This document shows positions 9,742-18,781 of a stretch of DNA of 64,000 nucleotides, piece by piece (position 1 is the first letter of the stretch; each line of letters opens with the position of its first letter). The position numbers and the translations under genes were made by a program. This DNA comes from Spartobacteria bacterium (GTDB taxonomy: Bacteria > Verrucomicrobiota > Verrucomicrobiia > Chthoniobacterales > Chthoniobacteraceae), in assembly GCA_021324825.1 (NCBI GenBank), contig JAJPII010000020.1, positions 1 through 64,000 on the forward strand, given 5' to 3'. A model generated the notes under the pieces. That model did not search any database. It was not told the DNA's origin and saw nothing but the letters and a program-made list of their open reading frames with translations.

Positions 9742-11292
9742 GTGGGCCTGAAGGAATACCAGAAAAAGCGCGATTTCGCCCGCACCGCCGAACCGAAGCC
9801 CTCCGTCAAAAAGTCGAAGGGGAAGCAGCCCCTCTTCGTCATCCAGAAGCACGACGCCTCCCGGCTGCACTACGATTTCCGGCTTGAAATGGAAGGAGTG
9901 CTCAAGTCGTGGGCCGTGCCAAAGGGCATTCCTTATGCGCGGGGAGAAAAACATCTTGCCGTCCAGGTCGAGGATCATCCCTTCGATTACGCGGGCTTCG
10001 AAGGCGTCATTCCCAAGGGCAGCTACGGCGGCGGAACCGTGATGGTGTGGGACGCCGGAACCTACGAGATGCTCGGCGGCGGCGCCCTGGAAAATCTGAA
10101 GGCCGGCAAGATGCACTTCCTGTTGCACGGCAAAAAGCTGGAAGGCGAATGGGCGCTCATAAGGATGCGGACGGAGGAAGAGAACCAATGGCTCCTTTTC
10201 AAGAGCGGCGAGGATTTTCCTCCGGTCTCCGCGAGGCGCGACGACCAATCCGTGCTCACAAAGCGCTCGATGAAAAAGATCGCCGCGGACAAGGACGCCG
10301 AGTGGCAATCGAACCGGGGCATGGCCGCCGAAGCGCGCGCTGCCCGCCGAGGCGCGGTTTCCTTCGTCGAACCGATGCGCGCCCGTCCGGTCGAAGCGCC
10401 GCCCCGCGCCGGCGCCTGGCTCTACGAACTGAAGTTTGACGGATACCGCGCGATAGCCGTCAAGAATGGAGAAAACGTCGAACTCCTCTCGCGCGCGAAG
10501 AACTCCTTTACGCAGCGGTTCCCGGAGATCGCCCAAGCCGTCGGCAGGCTCGGCTATTCGCGCCTCGTCCTCGATGGGGAGATCGTCGCGCTGGACGCGG
10601 AAGGCCGGCCATCCTTTCAATTGCTCCAGAACTCCGATACGGCGGCGCACGTCCGCTACTATCTCTTCGACCTGCTGAACCTGAACGGGCGCGACCTGCG
10701 CGGGCTGCCCCTTTCCGAGCGGAAGGAAATGCTGAAGCAAGCGCTGAAGGGCGCGGGCGACCCCTTGCGCTTTTCCGCGAACATCGAGGGCGGCGTGGAG
10801 GATCTCCTGAAGGAAATAAGGCGCCTCGGACTCGAGGGGCTTCTTGGCAAGCGAGCCGATTCCAAATACGAGTCCGGCGAATCCAAAGGCGCGTGGATAA
10901 AACTGAAATGCGTCAACGAGCAGGAATTCGTCATCGGCGGCTGCACCCCGCCGCAGGGGCTTCGCCAGCACTTCGGCGCCTTGCTTCTCGGCTATTTCGA
11001 AAACGGCCGCCTCGTCTTCGCGGGCCGAGCCGGGTCCGGTTTCACCGCCAAATCGCTCGCCGCCCTCCACAAACAGCTCCAGCCGCTGCGAATCGCCAAA
11101 TGCCCGTTCGTCAATCTTCCCGCCGAAGGAAGCGTCTCGCGATCCGAGATGAGAACCTGCACATGGCTCAAGCCCGAGCTGGTCTGCCAGGTCAAATTCA
11201 CCCAATGGACGCACGACGGCCTGTTGAGAAACCCCGTCTTTCTCGGCCCGCGCGAGGACAAGCCCGCTGCGGAAGTGACGCGCCAGGGTTGA
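9742..11292 (+). CDS. ligD: LigD-type DNA ligase with 3'-phosphoesterase domain (no polymerase domain)
   Basis: A 516-residue ATP-dependent ligase of the bacterial end-joining type, translated from GTG. Residues about 25-140 form the phosphoesterase domain (HDASRLHYDFRLEMEGVLKS, HPFDYAGFEGVIPKGSYGGG), which trims 3' ends. Residues about 195-400 form the adenylation domain, with motif I ELKFDGYRA and adenylated Lys231, and EIVALD as a further nucleotidyl-transferase motif. An OB domain follows to the C-terminus. The primase-polymerase domain found in full-length LigD is missing, and no ku gene lies in the window. It is divergent from recO. Confidence 0.88.
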   Translation: MGLKEYQKKRDFARTAEPKPSVKKSKGKQPLFVIQKHDASRLHYDFRLEMEGVLKSWAVPKGIPYARGEKHLAVQVEDHPFDYAGFEGVIPKGSYGGGTVMVWDAGTYEMLGGGALENLKAGKMHFLLHGKKLEGEWALIRMRTEEENQWLLFKSGEDFPPVSARRDDQSVLTKRSMKKIAADKDAEWQSNRGMAAEARAARRGAVSFVEPMRARPVEAPPRAGAWLYELKFDGYRAIAVKNGENVELLSRAKNSFTQRFPEIAQAVGRLGYSRLVLDGEIVALDAEGRPSFQLLQNSDTAAHVRYYLFDLLNLNGRDLRGLPLSERKEMLKQALKGAGDPLRFSANIEGGVEDLLKEIRRLGLEGLLGKRADSKYESGESKGAWIKLKCVNEQEFVIGGCTPPQGLRQHFGALLLGYFENGRLVFAGRAGSGFTAKSLAALHKQLQPLRIAKCPFVNLPAEGSVSRSEMRTCTWLKPELVCQVKFTQWTHDGLLRNPVFLGPREDKPAAEVTRQG

Positions 11293-11323
11293 AAGACCCG
11301 TTCGCTCCGCGTAGCATCCTTTG

Positions 11324-12256
11324 ATGCACACGACCGACAGTTCCCCATGGAGGCACAGCCACGATTTCGCGGGCGAATTCGCGACCGCGGAAAGGAACAC
11401 GCGTCGCGTCCTTGCATTGACGGCGGTGATGATGGCCGTCGAGATATTCGGCGGCCTGCGCTTCCGCTCGATGGCCCTGCTCGCGGACGGCTGGCACATG
11501 GGAACGCACGTCGCGGCCTTCGCGATCAGCGCGTTCGCGTACCGGCTCGCGCGGCGGCAATCGGCGAACGCCCGCTTCACCTTCGGGACCGGGAAGATCG
11601 GCGTGCTCGGCGCGTTCACGAGCGCGGTCATCCTCGGCGGCATAGCCCTTTACATGGCGGGGGAATCGGCATGGAGACTCTTCCATCCGGCGCCCATCGC
11701 ATTCGCGGAAGCCATACCCATCGCGTCCGTCGGCCTCGTGGTGAACGTCCTCAGCGCGCTCCTGTTGAAACACGACGCCCATGACCACAGTCATCATGAC
11801 CGCCACCACCACCATGACCTCAACCTGAAGTCCGCCTACGTGCACGTCATCGCCGACGCCGTCACATCCATCCTTGCGATCACCGCGCTGACGCTCGGCA
11901 AATTCTTCGGCTGGAACTGGCTGGACCCGGTGATGGGCGTCATTGGCAGCGCGGCCATCGCCCGCTGGGCCTCAACCCTCTTCCGCGAGACCGGCCCCAT
12001 CCTCCTCGACAGCGAACCGGAGGATTGCGACTTGAGCCGGGAAATCCGCAAGGCCCTGGAAACGGGGGACACCGTCATCTGCGACCTGCACATCTGGCAG
12101 GTCGGGGTGCGGCAATTCGCGGCCATCGTATCGCTGGTGACGCACGACCCGAAACCGCCCGAAAGCTACAAGCAACTCCTGGCGGAGCATGAAGAACTGG
12201 TGCACGTCACCGTCGAAGTCCACTACTGCGAACCGGAGAAACGCCTCGCCGCTTAG
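11324..12256 (+). CDS. dmeF: CDF-family Co/Ni efflux transporter (DmeF-like)
   Basis: A 310-residue cation diffusion facilitator in the inner membrane, predicted with six helices and a cytoplasmic C-terminal domain. The ATG at 11324 directly follows a TTG and is preferred. The DmeF-like pattern is clear: SMALLADGWHMGTH in helix II, FTFGTGKIGVLG, and a histidine-rich loop (HDAHDHSHHDRHHHHD) between helices IV and V that probably binds metal. HVIADAVTSILA in helix V supplies the second HxxxD metal site. CDF proteins export divalent cations by proton antiport; Co or Ni specificity is by similarity to DmeF. A dispersed repeat (copy B) follows its stop. Confidence 0.85.
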   Translation: MHTTDSSPWRHSHDFAGEFATAERNTRRVLALTAVMMAVEIFGGLRFRSMALLADGWHMGTHVAAFAISAFAYRLARRQSANARFTFGTGKIGVLGAFTSAVILGGIALYMAGESAWRLFHPAPIAFAEAIPIASVGLVVNVLSALLLKHDAHDHSHHDRHHHHDLNLKSAYVHVIADAVTSILAITALTLGKFFGWNWLDPVMGVIGSAAIARWASTLFRETGPILLDSEPEDCDLSREIRKALETGDTVICDLHIWQVGVRQFAAIVSLVTHDPKPPESYKQLLAEHEELVHVTVEVHYCEPEKRLAA

Positions 12257-12274
12257 CGCGTGTCGCCGGCGGAA

Positions 12275-12374
12275 TGTAGAGGCGGCTGTGCCAGCCGCCT
12301 AAAAAGGCCTGGAACCTCCTTGTCGCTTTGACGTTGCGTCCCCCACCGCTCCAGGCGGCTGAGGAGGGAGGGAT
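12275..12374. repeat. Dispersed intergenic element, copy B
   Basis: Fills the gap between two convergent genes. It opens with TGTAGAGGCGGCTG TGC CAGCCGCCT, a perfect hairpin with GGCGGCTG/CAGCCGCC arms. It then carries a core, CGCTTTGACGTTGCGTCCC ... CGCTCCAGGCGGCT, that matches copies C and E. The position at a convergent junction would suit a bidirectional terminator or a REP-like element. Confidence 0.65.
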
Positions 12375-13295
12375 CTATCGCGCGGGGACGACGACTGACT
12401 TCGGGGAGCCGGAGAGTTCGAAGTGCGCCTCCGAAACGGTGGCGCGTATCCAGTGCGCCTTCCCGTCCTTGAAGGCGTCCGGGGTCTGGAGCATGAAGAA
12501 ATGTTTGCCGTCGCCTTTGCCGGTCTGTTTCAGGTCGCCGCGGAATTCCTTGGCGGCGACAGTGGTCAGAACGGTTGTCCCGTCGCATATGTCCACGGTT
12601 AGCGGCTCGTTGGGGCGGGCGGGGTCGTAGACCCAGCCTGCGATCATTTTTCCATCCGCCAGTTCCAACGAACCTTCCGGACCGGATGCCGGGGTTTCCG
12701 CCGGAGCTTCGGCCACGGCGGGCGAAGCGAAGGATGGCGCCCCTGTCTTGAATAATTTTTCCGCGCTGGCCATGCCGGCTATTTTTTGAGCCAAAAGAAG
12801 ATGTTCCTTGAGGCCGGGGAGCGATTTCCTCGCGAATCGCCGTATGGCCGCGTCCGCGGATTCCGAGCCTTTCTCGTAGGTGGCGACCTGTTTCTTCTGC
12901 ACGTCGATGATGCGCTCCATGCAAGCCTTGTCGAAACTGTCGCCGCTTAGTTTGGCCAGCGCGCGGTCGCTCCTCTTCTGCCGGGGCTGCGCGGGCAGGG
13001 TGACGCGCTTCCCGGCGGCCAGTTTCTTCAACGCGTCGCTCTCGGCGGCGTGGTCTTTGAGGAGCGCTTCGCCCAGGGTTTTCACCGGGCCGGTGCGGGC
13101 GTGGGTGGCGGCCAGTTCATCGAGGGCGGATTGCGCCTCGTCCTGCTCGCCGGCGTCGCCGAGGAATTGGAGGTCGCTCCCCGTCATGTCGGTGTCGTAA
13201 AGCGGGGCGCGGGGGCTCTGGACTTTGGCCGCGGACGCCGTGCAGGCAAGCGCCGCCGCGGTTCCAAACGCGAGCGCGGTTATACGTTTGATCAT
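12375..13295 (-). CDS. DUF4142 periplasmic protein with extra C-terminal domain
   Basis: A 306-residue exported protein (signal peptide MIKRITALAFGTAAALACTASA). The central part (about 35-175) matches DUF4142, a ferritin-like helical bundle annotated as putative outer-membrane protein: DLQFLGDAGEQDEAQSALDE, KTLGEALLKDHAAESDALKKL. Residues about 195-306 form a separate beta-rich region with GWVYDPARPNEPLTVDICDG whose family I do not recognise. The start codon overlaps the gatB stop (ATGA), placing it last in a four-gene operon. Function unknown; DUF4142 proteins are often stress-associated. Confidence 0.75.
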   Translation of the reverse strand: MIKRITALAFGTAAALACTASAAKVQSPRAPLYDTDMTGSDLQFLGDAGEQDEAQSALDELAATHARTGPVKTLGEALLKDHAAESDALKKLAAGKRVTLPAQPRQKRSDRALAKLSGDSFDKACMERIIDVQKKQVATYEKGSESADAAIRRFARKSLPGLKEHLLLAQKIAGMASAEKLFKTGAPSFASPAVAEAPAETPASGPEGSLELADGKMIAGWVYDPARPNEPLTVDICDGTTVLTTVAAKEFRGDLKQTGKGDGKHFFMLQTPDAFKDGKAHWIRATVSEAHFELSGSPKSVVVPAR

Positions 13296-14749
13296 AGGTC
13301 TGCGAGTTTCCTGGCCAGCACTTCTCCCACCATGCCGGGATTTGCCTTGCCTTGCGAGAGTTTCATGACCTGGCCTTTGAGAAAGTTGATCGACGATACC
13401 TTGCCCGCGCGGTAGTCCGCAACGACTTTGGGGTTGGCTTCGATGACCTGGTCGCAGAGCGCTTCGATGGCCCCGGTGTCGCTCTCCTGTTTCATCCCCT
13501 TTTCGGCGATGATCGTTTGCGGCGGTTTTCCCGTGGCGAACATTTCGGCGAAGACTTCCTTGCCCTGCTTGCCGCTGATTTCTCCGCGCTCTATGACGGC
13601 TACGAGTTTCCCGAGCGATTCCGGCGAAACGGGGCACGCTTCGATGGCGCCGGAGGATGCGCCCAGGGCGCTTAGCAGATCGTTCAGAACCCAGTTGGCG
13701 ACGCTCTTGGGTTTGGCGGAGTCTTTTGAGGCGGCTTCGAAATAGGAGGAAAGCCCGATGTCGTTCGCGAGGACGCCCGCGTCGTACGGGCTGACTCCGT
13801 AGTCCGCGACGTACCGGGCGCGCCGGGCGGCGGGCAGCTCCGGGAGGCGCCCGCGGACGGCCCCGACGAGCACATCCGTCTTCACGGGGAGGAGATCGGG
13901 ATCGGGGAAATAGCGATAATCATGCGCGTATTCTTTGGTGCGCATCAGCCACGTCTGGCCGGAGGCGTCGTCCCAGCGGCGCGTTTCCTGCCGCAAGGCC
14001 TCGCCGCGCTCGCAAGCGTCGATCTGCCGCGCGATCTCGTAGGCAAGGGCGCGCCGCACCCCGCTGATGGAGTTCATATTCTTGATCTCGATCTTCGCGC
14101 CGAATTCCTTTTGGCCTTCGGGGCGGACGGAGACGTTGCAGTCGCACCGCAACTGGCCCTTTTCCATATCGGCGTCGCTTACGCCGCCGTGGATGAGTAT
14201 CTGTTTCAAGGCCGTAAGATAGGCGAAGGCCTCCTCCGGCGAATCGATCTCCGGCTCGGAGACGATCTCCATGAGCGGCGTGCCCGCGCGGTTGAAGTCG
14301 ATGCCGGTGCTGGTCTCGAAATGGAAGCTCTTCGCCACGTCCTCCTCGAGGTGGATGCGAACGAGCCGGACGACCTTGTCGGGATGCGTGATGTTCTTCT
14401 GCGCGTCCTTTGGGTAGGCCATGTCGTGCAGGGGGACGCCGCCGCCCGCGCAAAGCGGCATGTCGTACTGCGAGATCTGGTAGTTCTTCGGCATGTCCGG
14501 GTAGAAGTAATTCTTGCGGTCGAACTTGCAGACCGGGGCGATGTCGCAACCGAGCAGGAGGCCGGAGAGCGCGGTCATCCGGAGCGCCTCGAGGTTCATG
14601 ACGGGCAACGCGCCCGGCAGGCCGAGGCAGACGGGACAGGTGTGCGCATTCGGCTCGGCGCCGAACTCCACGGGGCAGGCGCAGAACATCTTGCTGCGGG
14701 TTTTCAACTGCACGTGGACCTCCAGCCCGACCGTGGGGAGATACCGCAT
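13292..14749 (-). CDS. gatB: Aspartyl/glutamyl-tRNA amidotransferase subunit B
   Basis: A 485-residue GatB, which activates and amidates Glu-tRNA-Gln or Asp-tRNA-Asn with ammonia from GatA. Hallmarks are PTVGLEVHVQLKTRSKMFC, CPVCLGLPGALPVMN, RKNYFYPDMPKNYQISQYD, GQLRCDCNVSVRP and EIKNMNSI, with the C-terminal tRNA-binding YqeY-like tail (LKGQVMKLSQGKANPGMVGE). The ATG at 14749 matches the usual N-terminus. gatA and gatC are not adjacent; the gene sits 5 bp downstream of a dodecin gene and overlaps the DUF4142 gene. Confidence 0.96.
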   Translation of the reverse strand: MRYLPTVGLEVHVQLKTRSKMFCACPVEFGAEPNAHTCPVCLGLPGALPVMNLEALRMTALSGLLLGCDIAPVCKFDRKNYFYPDMPKNYQISQYDMPLCAGGGVPLHDMAYPKDAQKNITHPDKVVRLVRIHLEEDVAKSFHFETSTGIDFNRAGTPLMEIVSEPEIDSPEEAFAYLTALKQILIHGGVSDADMEKGQLRCDCNVSVRPEGQKEFGAKIEIKNMNSISGVRRALAYEIARQIDACERGEALRQETRRWDDASGQTWLMRTKEYAHDYRYFPDPDLLPVKTDVLVGAVRGRLPELPAARRARYVADYGVSPYDAGVLANDIGLSSYFEAASKDSAKPKSVANWVLNDLLSALGASSGAIEACPVSPESLGKLVAVIERGEISGKQGKEVFAEMFATGKPPQTIIAEKGMKQESDTGAIEALCDQVIEANPKVVADYRAGKVSSINFLKGQVMKLSQGKANPGMVGEVLARKLADL

Positions 14750-14754
14750 GCGGC

Positions 14755-14964
14755 TTATCCTTCCAGGGTGAAGCCTATCTTGACGGTCACCTGCCAATGG
14801 TCGATCCGGCCATCGACGATATGGCCGCGCGTTTCGGCCACTTCAAACCACCGCATGTGGCGGACGGTCTTCGCGGCGTGTTCGACGGCGTTCTTCACGG
14901 CTTCCTCGATCCCATGGGGGGAAGAGCCGACCAGTTCGATTTTTTTGTAAATATGGTCACTCAT
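14755..14964 (-). CDS. Dodecin family flavin-binding protein
   Basis: A 69-residue dodecin: [20 protein letters not shown], then a helix with [20 protein letters not shown] and a final beta hairpin ([14 protein letters not shown]). Dodecins assemble as dodecamers that store flavins in the cytoplasm; the Trp in MRWFEV corresponds to the flavin-stacking residue. The start overlaps the S9 peptidase stop by 4 bp (ATGA) and the stop is 5 bp from gatB, so it is co-transcribed with both. Confidence 0.9.
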   Translation of the reverse strand: MSDHIYKKIELVGSSPHGIEEAVKNAVEHAAKTVRHMRWFEVAETRGHIVDGRIDHWQVTVKIGFTLEG

Positions 14965-16862
14965 GCCCCGCTTTTATGCACCGCGCCGCCCCGTTTCTCC
15001 AGCAGATATTTCGCGAGGAAGGCTTCCATCTTTCCGTAGAAATCAAGCCGGTTCTCCGGGTTGGCGAAGCCGTGGCCCTCGTCCATCTTCACCATGTACT
15101 CGACCGGTTTGCCGGCGGCTTTCAAGGCTTTGACGATCTGCTCGGCTTCGGCGTGATTGACTCGCGGGTCGTTGAAGCCTTGCGCGATGAAGAGGGGCGC
15201 GATGATTTTGTCCGCGGCGAAGAGAGGGCTTCGCGAGCGGAGGAATGCCACGTCGGTTTTCGGGTTGCCGACCCGGCGATACATCACGTCGCGGTACGTT
15301 TCCCAATAGGGCGGGATGGTGTTCATGAATGTCAGCAGATTCGAGACGCCGACATAATCGACTCCGCACTTGAACACGGCGGGGCGGAAGGCGAGCGCGG
15401 CCAGCGTGGCGTAGCCCCCGTAGCTGCCGCCGTAGACGCCCAATTTGTCCTTGTCGGAGTAACCTTGCGCGACGGCCCAGTCCACGCCCGCGACCATGTC
15501 GTCGAGCATCTTGCCGCCCCATTCGCGATCGCCGGCGTGCAGGAATTTCTTCCCGTAACCGGTCGAGCCGCGGTAGTTGACCTGGAGCACGGCGAAGCCG
15601 CGGTTGCAGAGGAATTGCGCCTCGGGGTCGTAGCCCCAATCGTCGCGCGCCCAGGGCCCGCCATGCACGACGAGGACGGTGGGGAGATTCTTCGGCTCGA
15701 CGCCTTTCGGCAGGCTCAGGTAACCGTGGATGGCGAGGCCGTCGCCGCCGGGGAAGGAGATCGGTTTCATGCCGACCAGTTCGTCGGGCTTCAGCCAGGG
15801 TCGGGGGCGGTAGAGGAAGTCGGTCTTGCCGGTCGCGCGGTCATAGGCGTAGGTCGCGCCGGGATCGGTGGGGGAGTTGTAAGCGATGATCCAATGTTGC
15901 TCGCCGGCGTCGCTGTCGCGGAAGAGAACGTCGCCGTCGTGGACTTTTTCCAGGAGCGCGAGGTCCTTTTTCATTTGCGGATCGAACATTTTGTAAGTCA
16001 TCCGGTCCTTGTTATAGACAACGCCCAGCAGTTCGTGGGTCTTGTCGCTGATGATCGGGCCGTCAATGTCGTACTCGGGGTCTTCGTCGATGAGCGTTTC
16101 CTTGCCGGTCTTGAGGTCGAGCGTCGCCAGGTGCGAGGTGTTCGTTCCCCGGGCGCTTGAGAAATAAAGAGCCGTCCCATCCTTCGTGAAAGCGTGGATC
16201 GACGCGTCCTCTTCATCCGTGTAAGTGGCGAGCACGCGGAACGGGCCTTCGCCGCTGTCGCGCACGCGAATCTCCGTCCTGCCGCCGCTGATCTGCGCGG
16301 CGGCCGCGCGCAGCACCCCGTTCGTGTCGGTGTGCCAGGAGTCGATGTCGCCCGGGTTCTGCTGGATCATCTTCAACTCGCCCGTGGAAATCCGCAGGCG
16401 GTAGACGTCGAAGTAACGCTTGTCCCGGGCGTTGATGGCGACGAGGGCTTCGTCGGGACGTTCGCGCGGGAGATCGACGAATTCCGCGCGCGCGCCCTCC
16501 TCGGGCGTCAGGTCAACCGCCGGGGCGTCGGGCTTGGAGGGATCGGCGCGGTAGATGTGGAAATTCTCGTTGCCGCCCTGGTCCTGCGAGTAGAGGACGT
16601 ATTTGCCGTCGCGCGTCCAGGAGAAGCTCCTTATGCCGCGCGCCTTGTCGTGCGTGATGACGCGGGCCTTGTCGAACTGGCCGGCGGCGCAGACCCAGAC
16701 GTTCATCCGGTTGTTGTCCGGCGCGAGGAAGGCGTAGGATTTCGCGTCGGGGGAAATGGAGGCGCTGCTTATCTTTGGATTGTCGAAGAAATCCTTGATC
16801 GGGATTTCCCTCGCGTTCGCCAGGCTGCCGAAGAGAAGGAGGAGGGGGACGAGGTGTTTCAT
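14961..16862 (-). CDS. S9 family prolyl oligopeptidase-type peptidase
   Basis: A 633-residue exported serine peptidase with a signal peptide ([17 protein letters not shown]). The N-terminal beta-propeller occupies about 25-390 and the alpha/beta-hydrolase catalytic domain the rest. The nucleophile is in GGSYGGY (Ser near 479), the acid is near 564 in [10 protein letters not shown], and the His is in DEGHGF near 596. The oxyanion segment [17 protein letters not shown] precedes it. These enzymes cleave short peptides, often dipeptidyl- or acylaminoacyl-peptides. It is the first gene of the operon with dodecin, gatB and DUF4142. Confidence 0.92.
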   Translation of the reverse strand: MKHLVPLLLLFGSLANAREIPIKDFFDNPKISSASISPDAKSYAFLAPDNNRMNVWVCAAGQFDKARVITHDKARGIRSFSWTRDGKYVLYSQDQGGNENFHIYRADPSKPDAPAVDLTPEEGARAEFVDLPRERPDEALVAINARDKRYFDVYRLRISTGELKMIQQNPGDIDSWHTDTNGVLRAAAAQISGGRTEIRVRDSGEGPFRVLATYTDEEDASIHAFTKDGTALYFSSARGTNTSHLATLDLKTGKETLIDEDPEYDIDGPIISDKTHELLGVVYNKDRMTYKMFDPQMKKDLALLEKVHDGDVLFRDSDAGEQHWIIAYNSPTDPGATYAYDRATGKTDFLYRPRPWLKPDELVGMKPISFPGGDGLAIHGYLSLPKGVEPKNLPTVLVVHGGPWARDDWGYDPEAQFLCNRGFAVLQVNYRGSTGYGKKFLHAGDREWGGKMLDDMVAGVDWAVAQGYSDKDKLGVYGGSYGGYATLAALAFRPAVFKCGVDYVGVSNLLTFMNTIPPYWETYRDVMYRRVGNPKTDVAFLRSRSPLFAADKIIAPLFIAQGFNDPRVNHAEAEQIVKALKAAGKPVEYMVKMDEGHGFANPENRLDFYGKMEAFLAKYLLEKRGGAVHKSGA

Positions 16863-16917
16863 AGCTTTTGCGATAGAGTGTGACCCGGCGGGAGCCGCGG
16901 ATGTTCAAAAAAGAAGC

Positions 16918-18660
16918 CTACTCCCAGCGGCTGTTCCTGCTTCCAATATAAGCAAGAACGAGGCCCGACACCACGTGCGATCCCAGCACCCAGAAGCAGA
17001 GCGGCACGGCGGAGAGATGCGTCCGCGTCACGTCCTGGACGATGTCGTAGACGCGCGTGTCCTTCATGCTCTGGAGGAAGCCCGACCAGCTCCAGTAAGC
17101 GGCTATGAACGGGCGGGTTATCCATCCTATAAAGCCCGGAAGCGCGAGCACCGCCCCCGAAAGCGGAAGCTGAAAACCGACCAGGTAGACCGATATGAGC
17201 GACGCCTGTTCGGCCGTCCTGGCCAGGCTGGATATGCCGAGGCAGACGGAGGTCATGGCCGCGTTGACGAGCGCCAGCAGGCCGAGCTGGCTGACAAAGT
17301 CCCCGGGGAAATGGCAGATGACATTCACGAACACCGCCATCCACAGCGATTGCGCGGCGACGAGCGCGGCGAGGAAGGCGGCCTTGCTCATGACGTAACT
17401 GACGGGCCGCACCCCGCCGTATTTTTCTTTTTCGAAGACGAGGCGCTCGCCGGCGATTTCGCGCGCGGAGTTGTTGGAACCCATCAAGGTCAGGAGAACG
17501 ACCTGGAACATCACCAGGCCGGAGACCAGCCCGCCGGTGCGCGCCGCTTCCTGTTGATAGGACGCCTGCTCCGCCAGTTGGCGCAACATGTTGGTCTGCG
17601 AACCCATGCTGAGGTTCTTGATCTGGGGCAGGCCGTCCCATGCGAAGATGACGACCAGGCAGGGGAAGCCGAACAACAGCGCGAGGTTGAGGAAAACCTG
17701 CCCTTTGTCGCGAAGGAAGAGACGCCACCGCCGCGCGAGGAGGATGCCGAACTGGGTGAGAGAACCGGGGACGCCGCCCAAATCCCCGTGTTTCAACCCT
17801 TCCGGCTTTTTGGGCGCGGGCAGCCGGAAGAGCCGGCGCAAGCTTTCCGTGCGCGGCCCCGCGGGCGCCATCCCGGCGGCCGCCCCGAACTTGAACGCCT
17901 CCCTGTACTTTTCCCACGAATCATGCCAATCGTCGGGGGAGCGCTCCGCGAGGCGTGGGAAAAGATCGTCGGGATCGTGCACGCTGAAGTAGTGGTAGAG
18001 AAGATTCGCCGGGCCATGGTACGCGAGCCGCCCCTGGTGGAGCACGAGAACGCTGTCGTAAAGCTCCGCATGTCGCAGGCTGTGCGTCACGGAGAGGACG
18101 ATGCGCTCGTCCTCGCTCGAGAGCCGTTTCATCAAGCGCACGATCTCGTCCTCCGCCTTGGGGTCGAGGCCGCTTGTCACTTCATCCGCCAGGAGCAGGA
18201 TGGGCGATGTCACCATCTCCATCGCCAGGGCCAGGCGGCGTTTCTGGCCGCCGGAAAGAACCTGCACGCGCCGGTCGCGCAATTCGCCCAGGCCCACGTG
18301 GTTCAATATCTCCGCCACCCGTTCCTCGCACGCATCGCCGCCGATGGCGACGCGCAGGCGTAAGGCGGACTCCACGCTTTCCCGCACGGTCAGGAGATCG
18401 TAGGCGATGCTGAACTGCGGCACATAACCCGTCTCGTGGGGATCGAGATCATGATGGGCCAGGTCCCTGCCTTCCCAATGCAGCGTCCCTTCCGTCGGCT
18501 CGCGCAAGCCGGCGATGACCTTCAGCAGCGTGCTCTTCCCGCAGCCGGACGGCCCGATGACCGCGGCAAAATGCGCCTGCGGAAAGACGGTGGAAACTTC
18601 ATTCAGGAGACGATGCCCTTCCCGTCCAAGTTGCAGGGAGACGTTGCGAAGTTCGAGCAC
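16918..18660 (-). CDS. ABCG-like ABC transporter (ATPase fused to permease)
   Basis: A 580-residue half-transporter from a GTG start. The ATPase is N-terminal: Walker A GPSGCGKST (36-44), signature LSGGQKRR near 141, Walker B LLLADEVTSGLD. After a linker, about 300-580 hold an ABC2-type permease domain with about six helices. ATPase-first order with an ABC2 membrane domain is the White/ABCG arrangement, which works as a dimer exporting lipids or drugs. The substrate cannot be told. Downstream on the same strand, 55 bp away, is the S9 peptidase; upstream it is divergent from an AsmA-like gene. Confidence 0.85.
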   Translation of the reverse strand: MLELRNVSLQLGREGHRLLNEVSTVFPQAHFAAVIGPSGCGKSTLLKVIAGLREPTEGTLHWEGRDLAHHDLDPHETGYVPQFSIAYDLLTVRESVESALRLRVAIGGDACEERVAEILNHVGLGELRDRRVQVLSGGQKRRLALAMEMVTSPILLLADEVTSGLDPKAEDEIVRLMKRLSSEDERIVLSVTHSLRHAELYDSVLVLHQGRLAYHGPANLLYHYFSVHDPDDLFPRLAERSPDDWHDSWEKYREAFKFGAAAGMAPAGPRTESLRRLFRLPAPKKPEGLKHGDLGGVPGSLTQFGILLARRWRLFLRDKGQVFLNLALLFGFPCLVVIFAWDGLPQIKNLSMGSQTNMLRQLAEQASYQQEAARTGGLVSGLVMFQVVLLTLMGSNNSAREIAGERLVFEKEKYGGVRPVSYVMSKAAFLAALVAAQSLWMAVFVNVICHFPGDFVSQLGLLALVNAAMTSVCLGISSLARTAEQASLISVYLVGFQLPLSGAVLALPGFIGWITRPFIAAYWSWSGFLQSMKDTRVYDIVQDVTRTHLSAVPLCFWVLGSHVVSGLVLAYIGSRNSRWE

Positions 18661-18781
18661 TGATCAAAGATTCATTTAGCAAGCCCGTTTGTCACTGGAA
18701 TTCGAATCCCGCCGGCCCCGATTGTTCACTCCTCTGGAATTCTTTGGACTTTGCGGAGACGGCATGGGATGAGTGAACGGC

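Noticed and set aside
11791-11820. His-rich stretch in DmeF as a possible tag or repeat artefact
   Set aside because: A histidine-rich metal loop is normal for this CDF subfamily.
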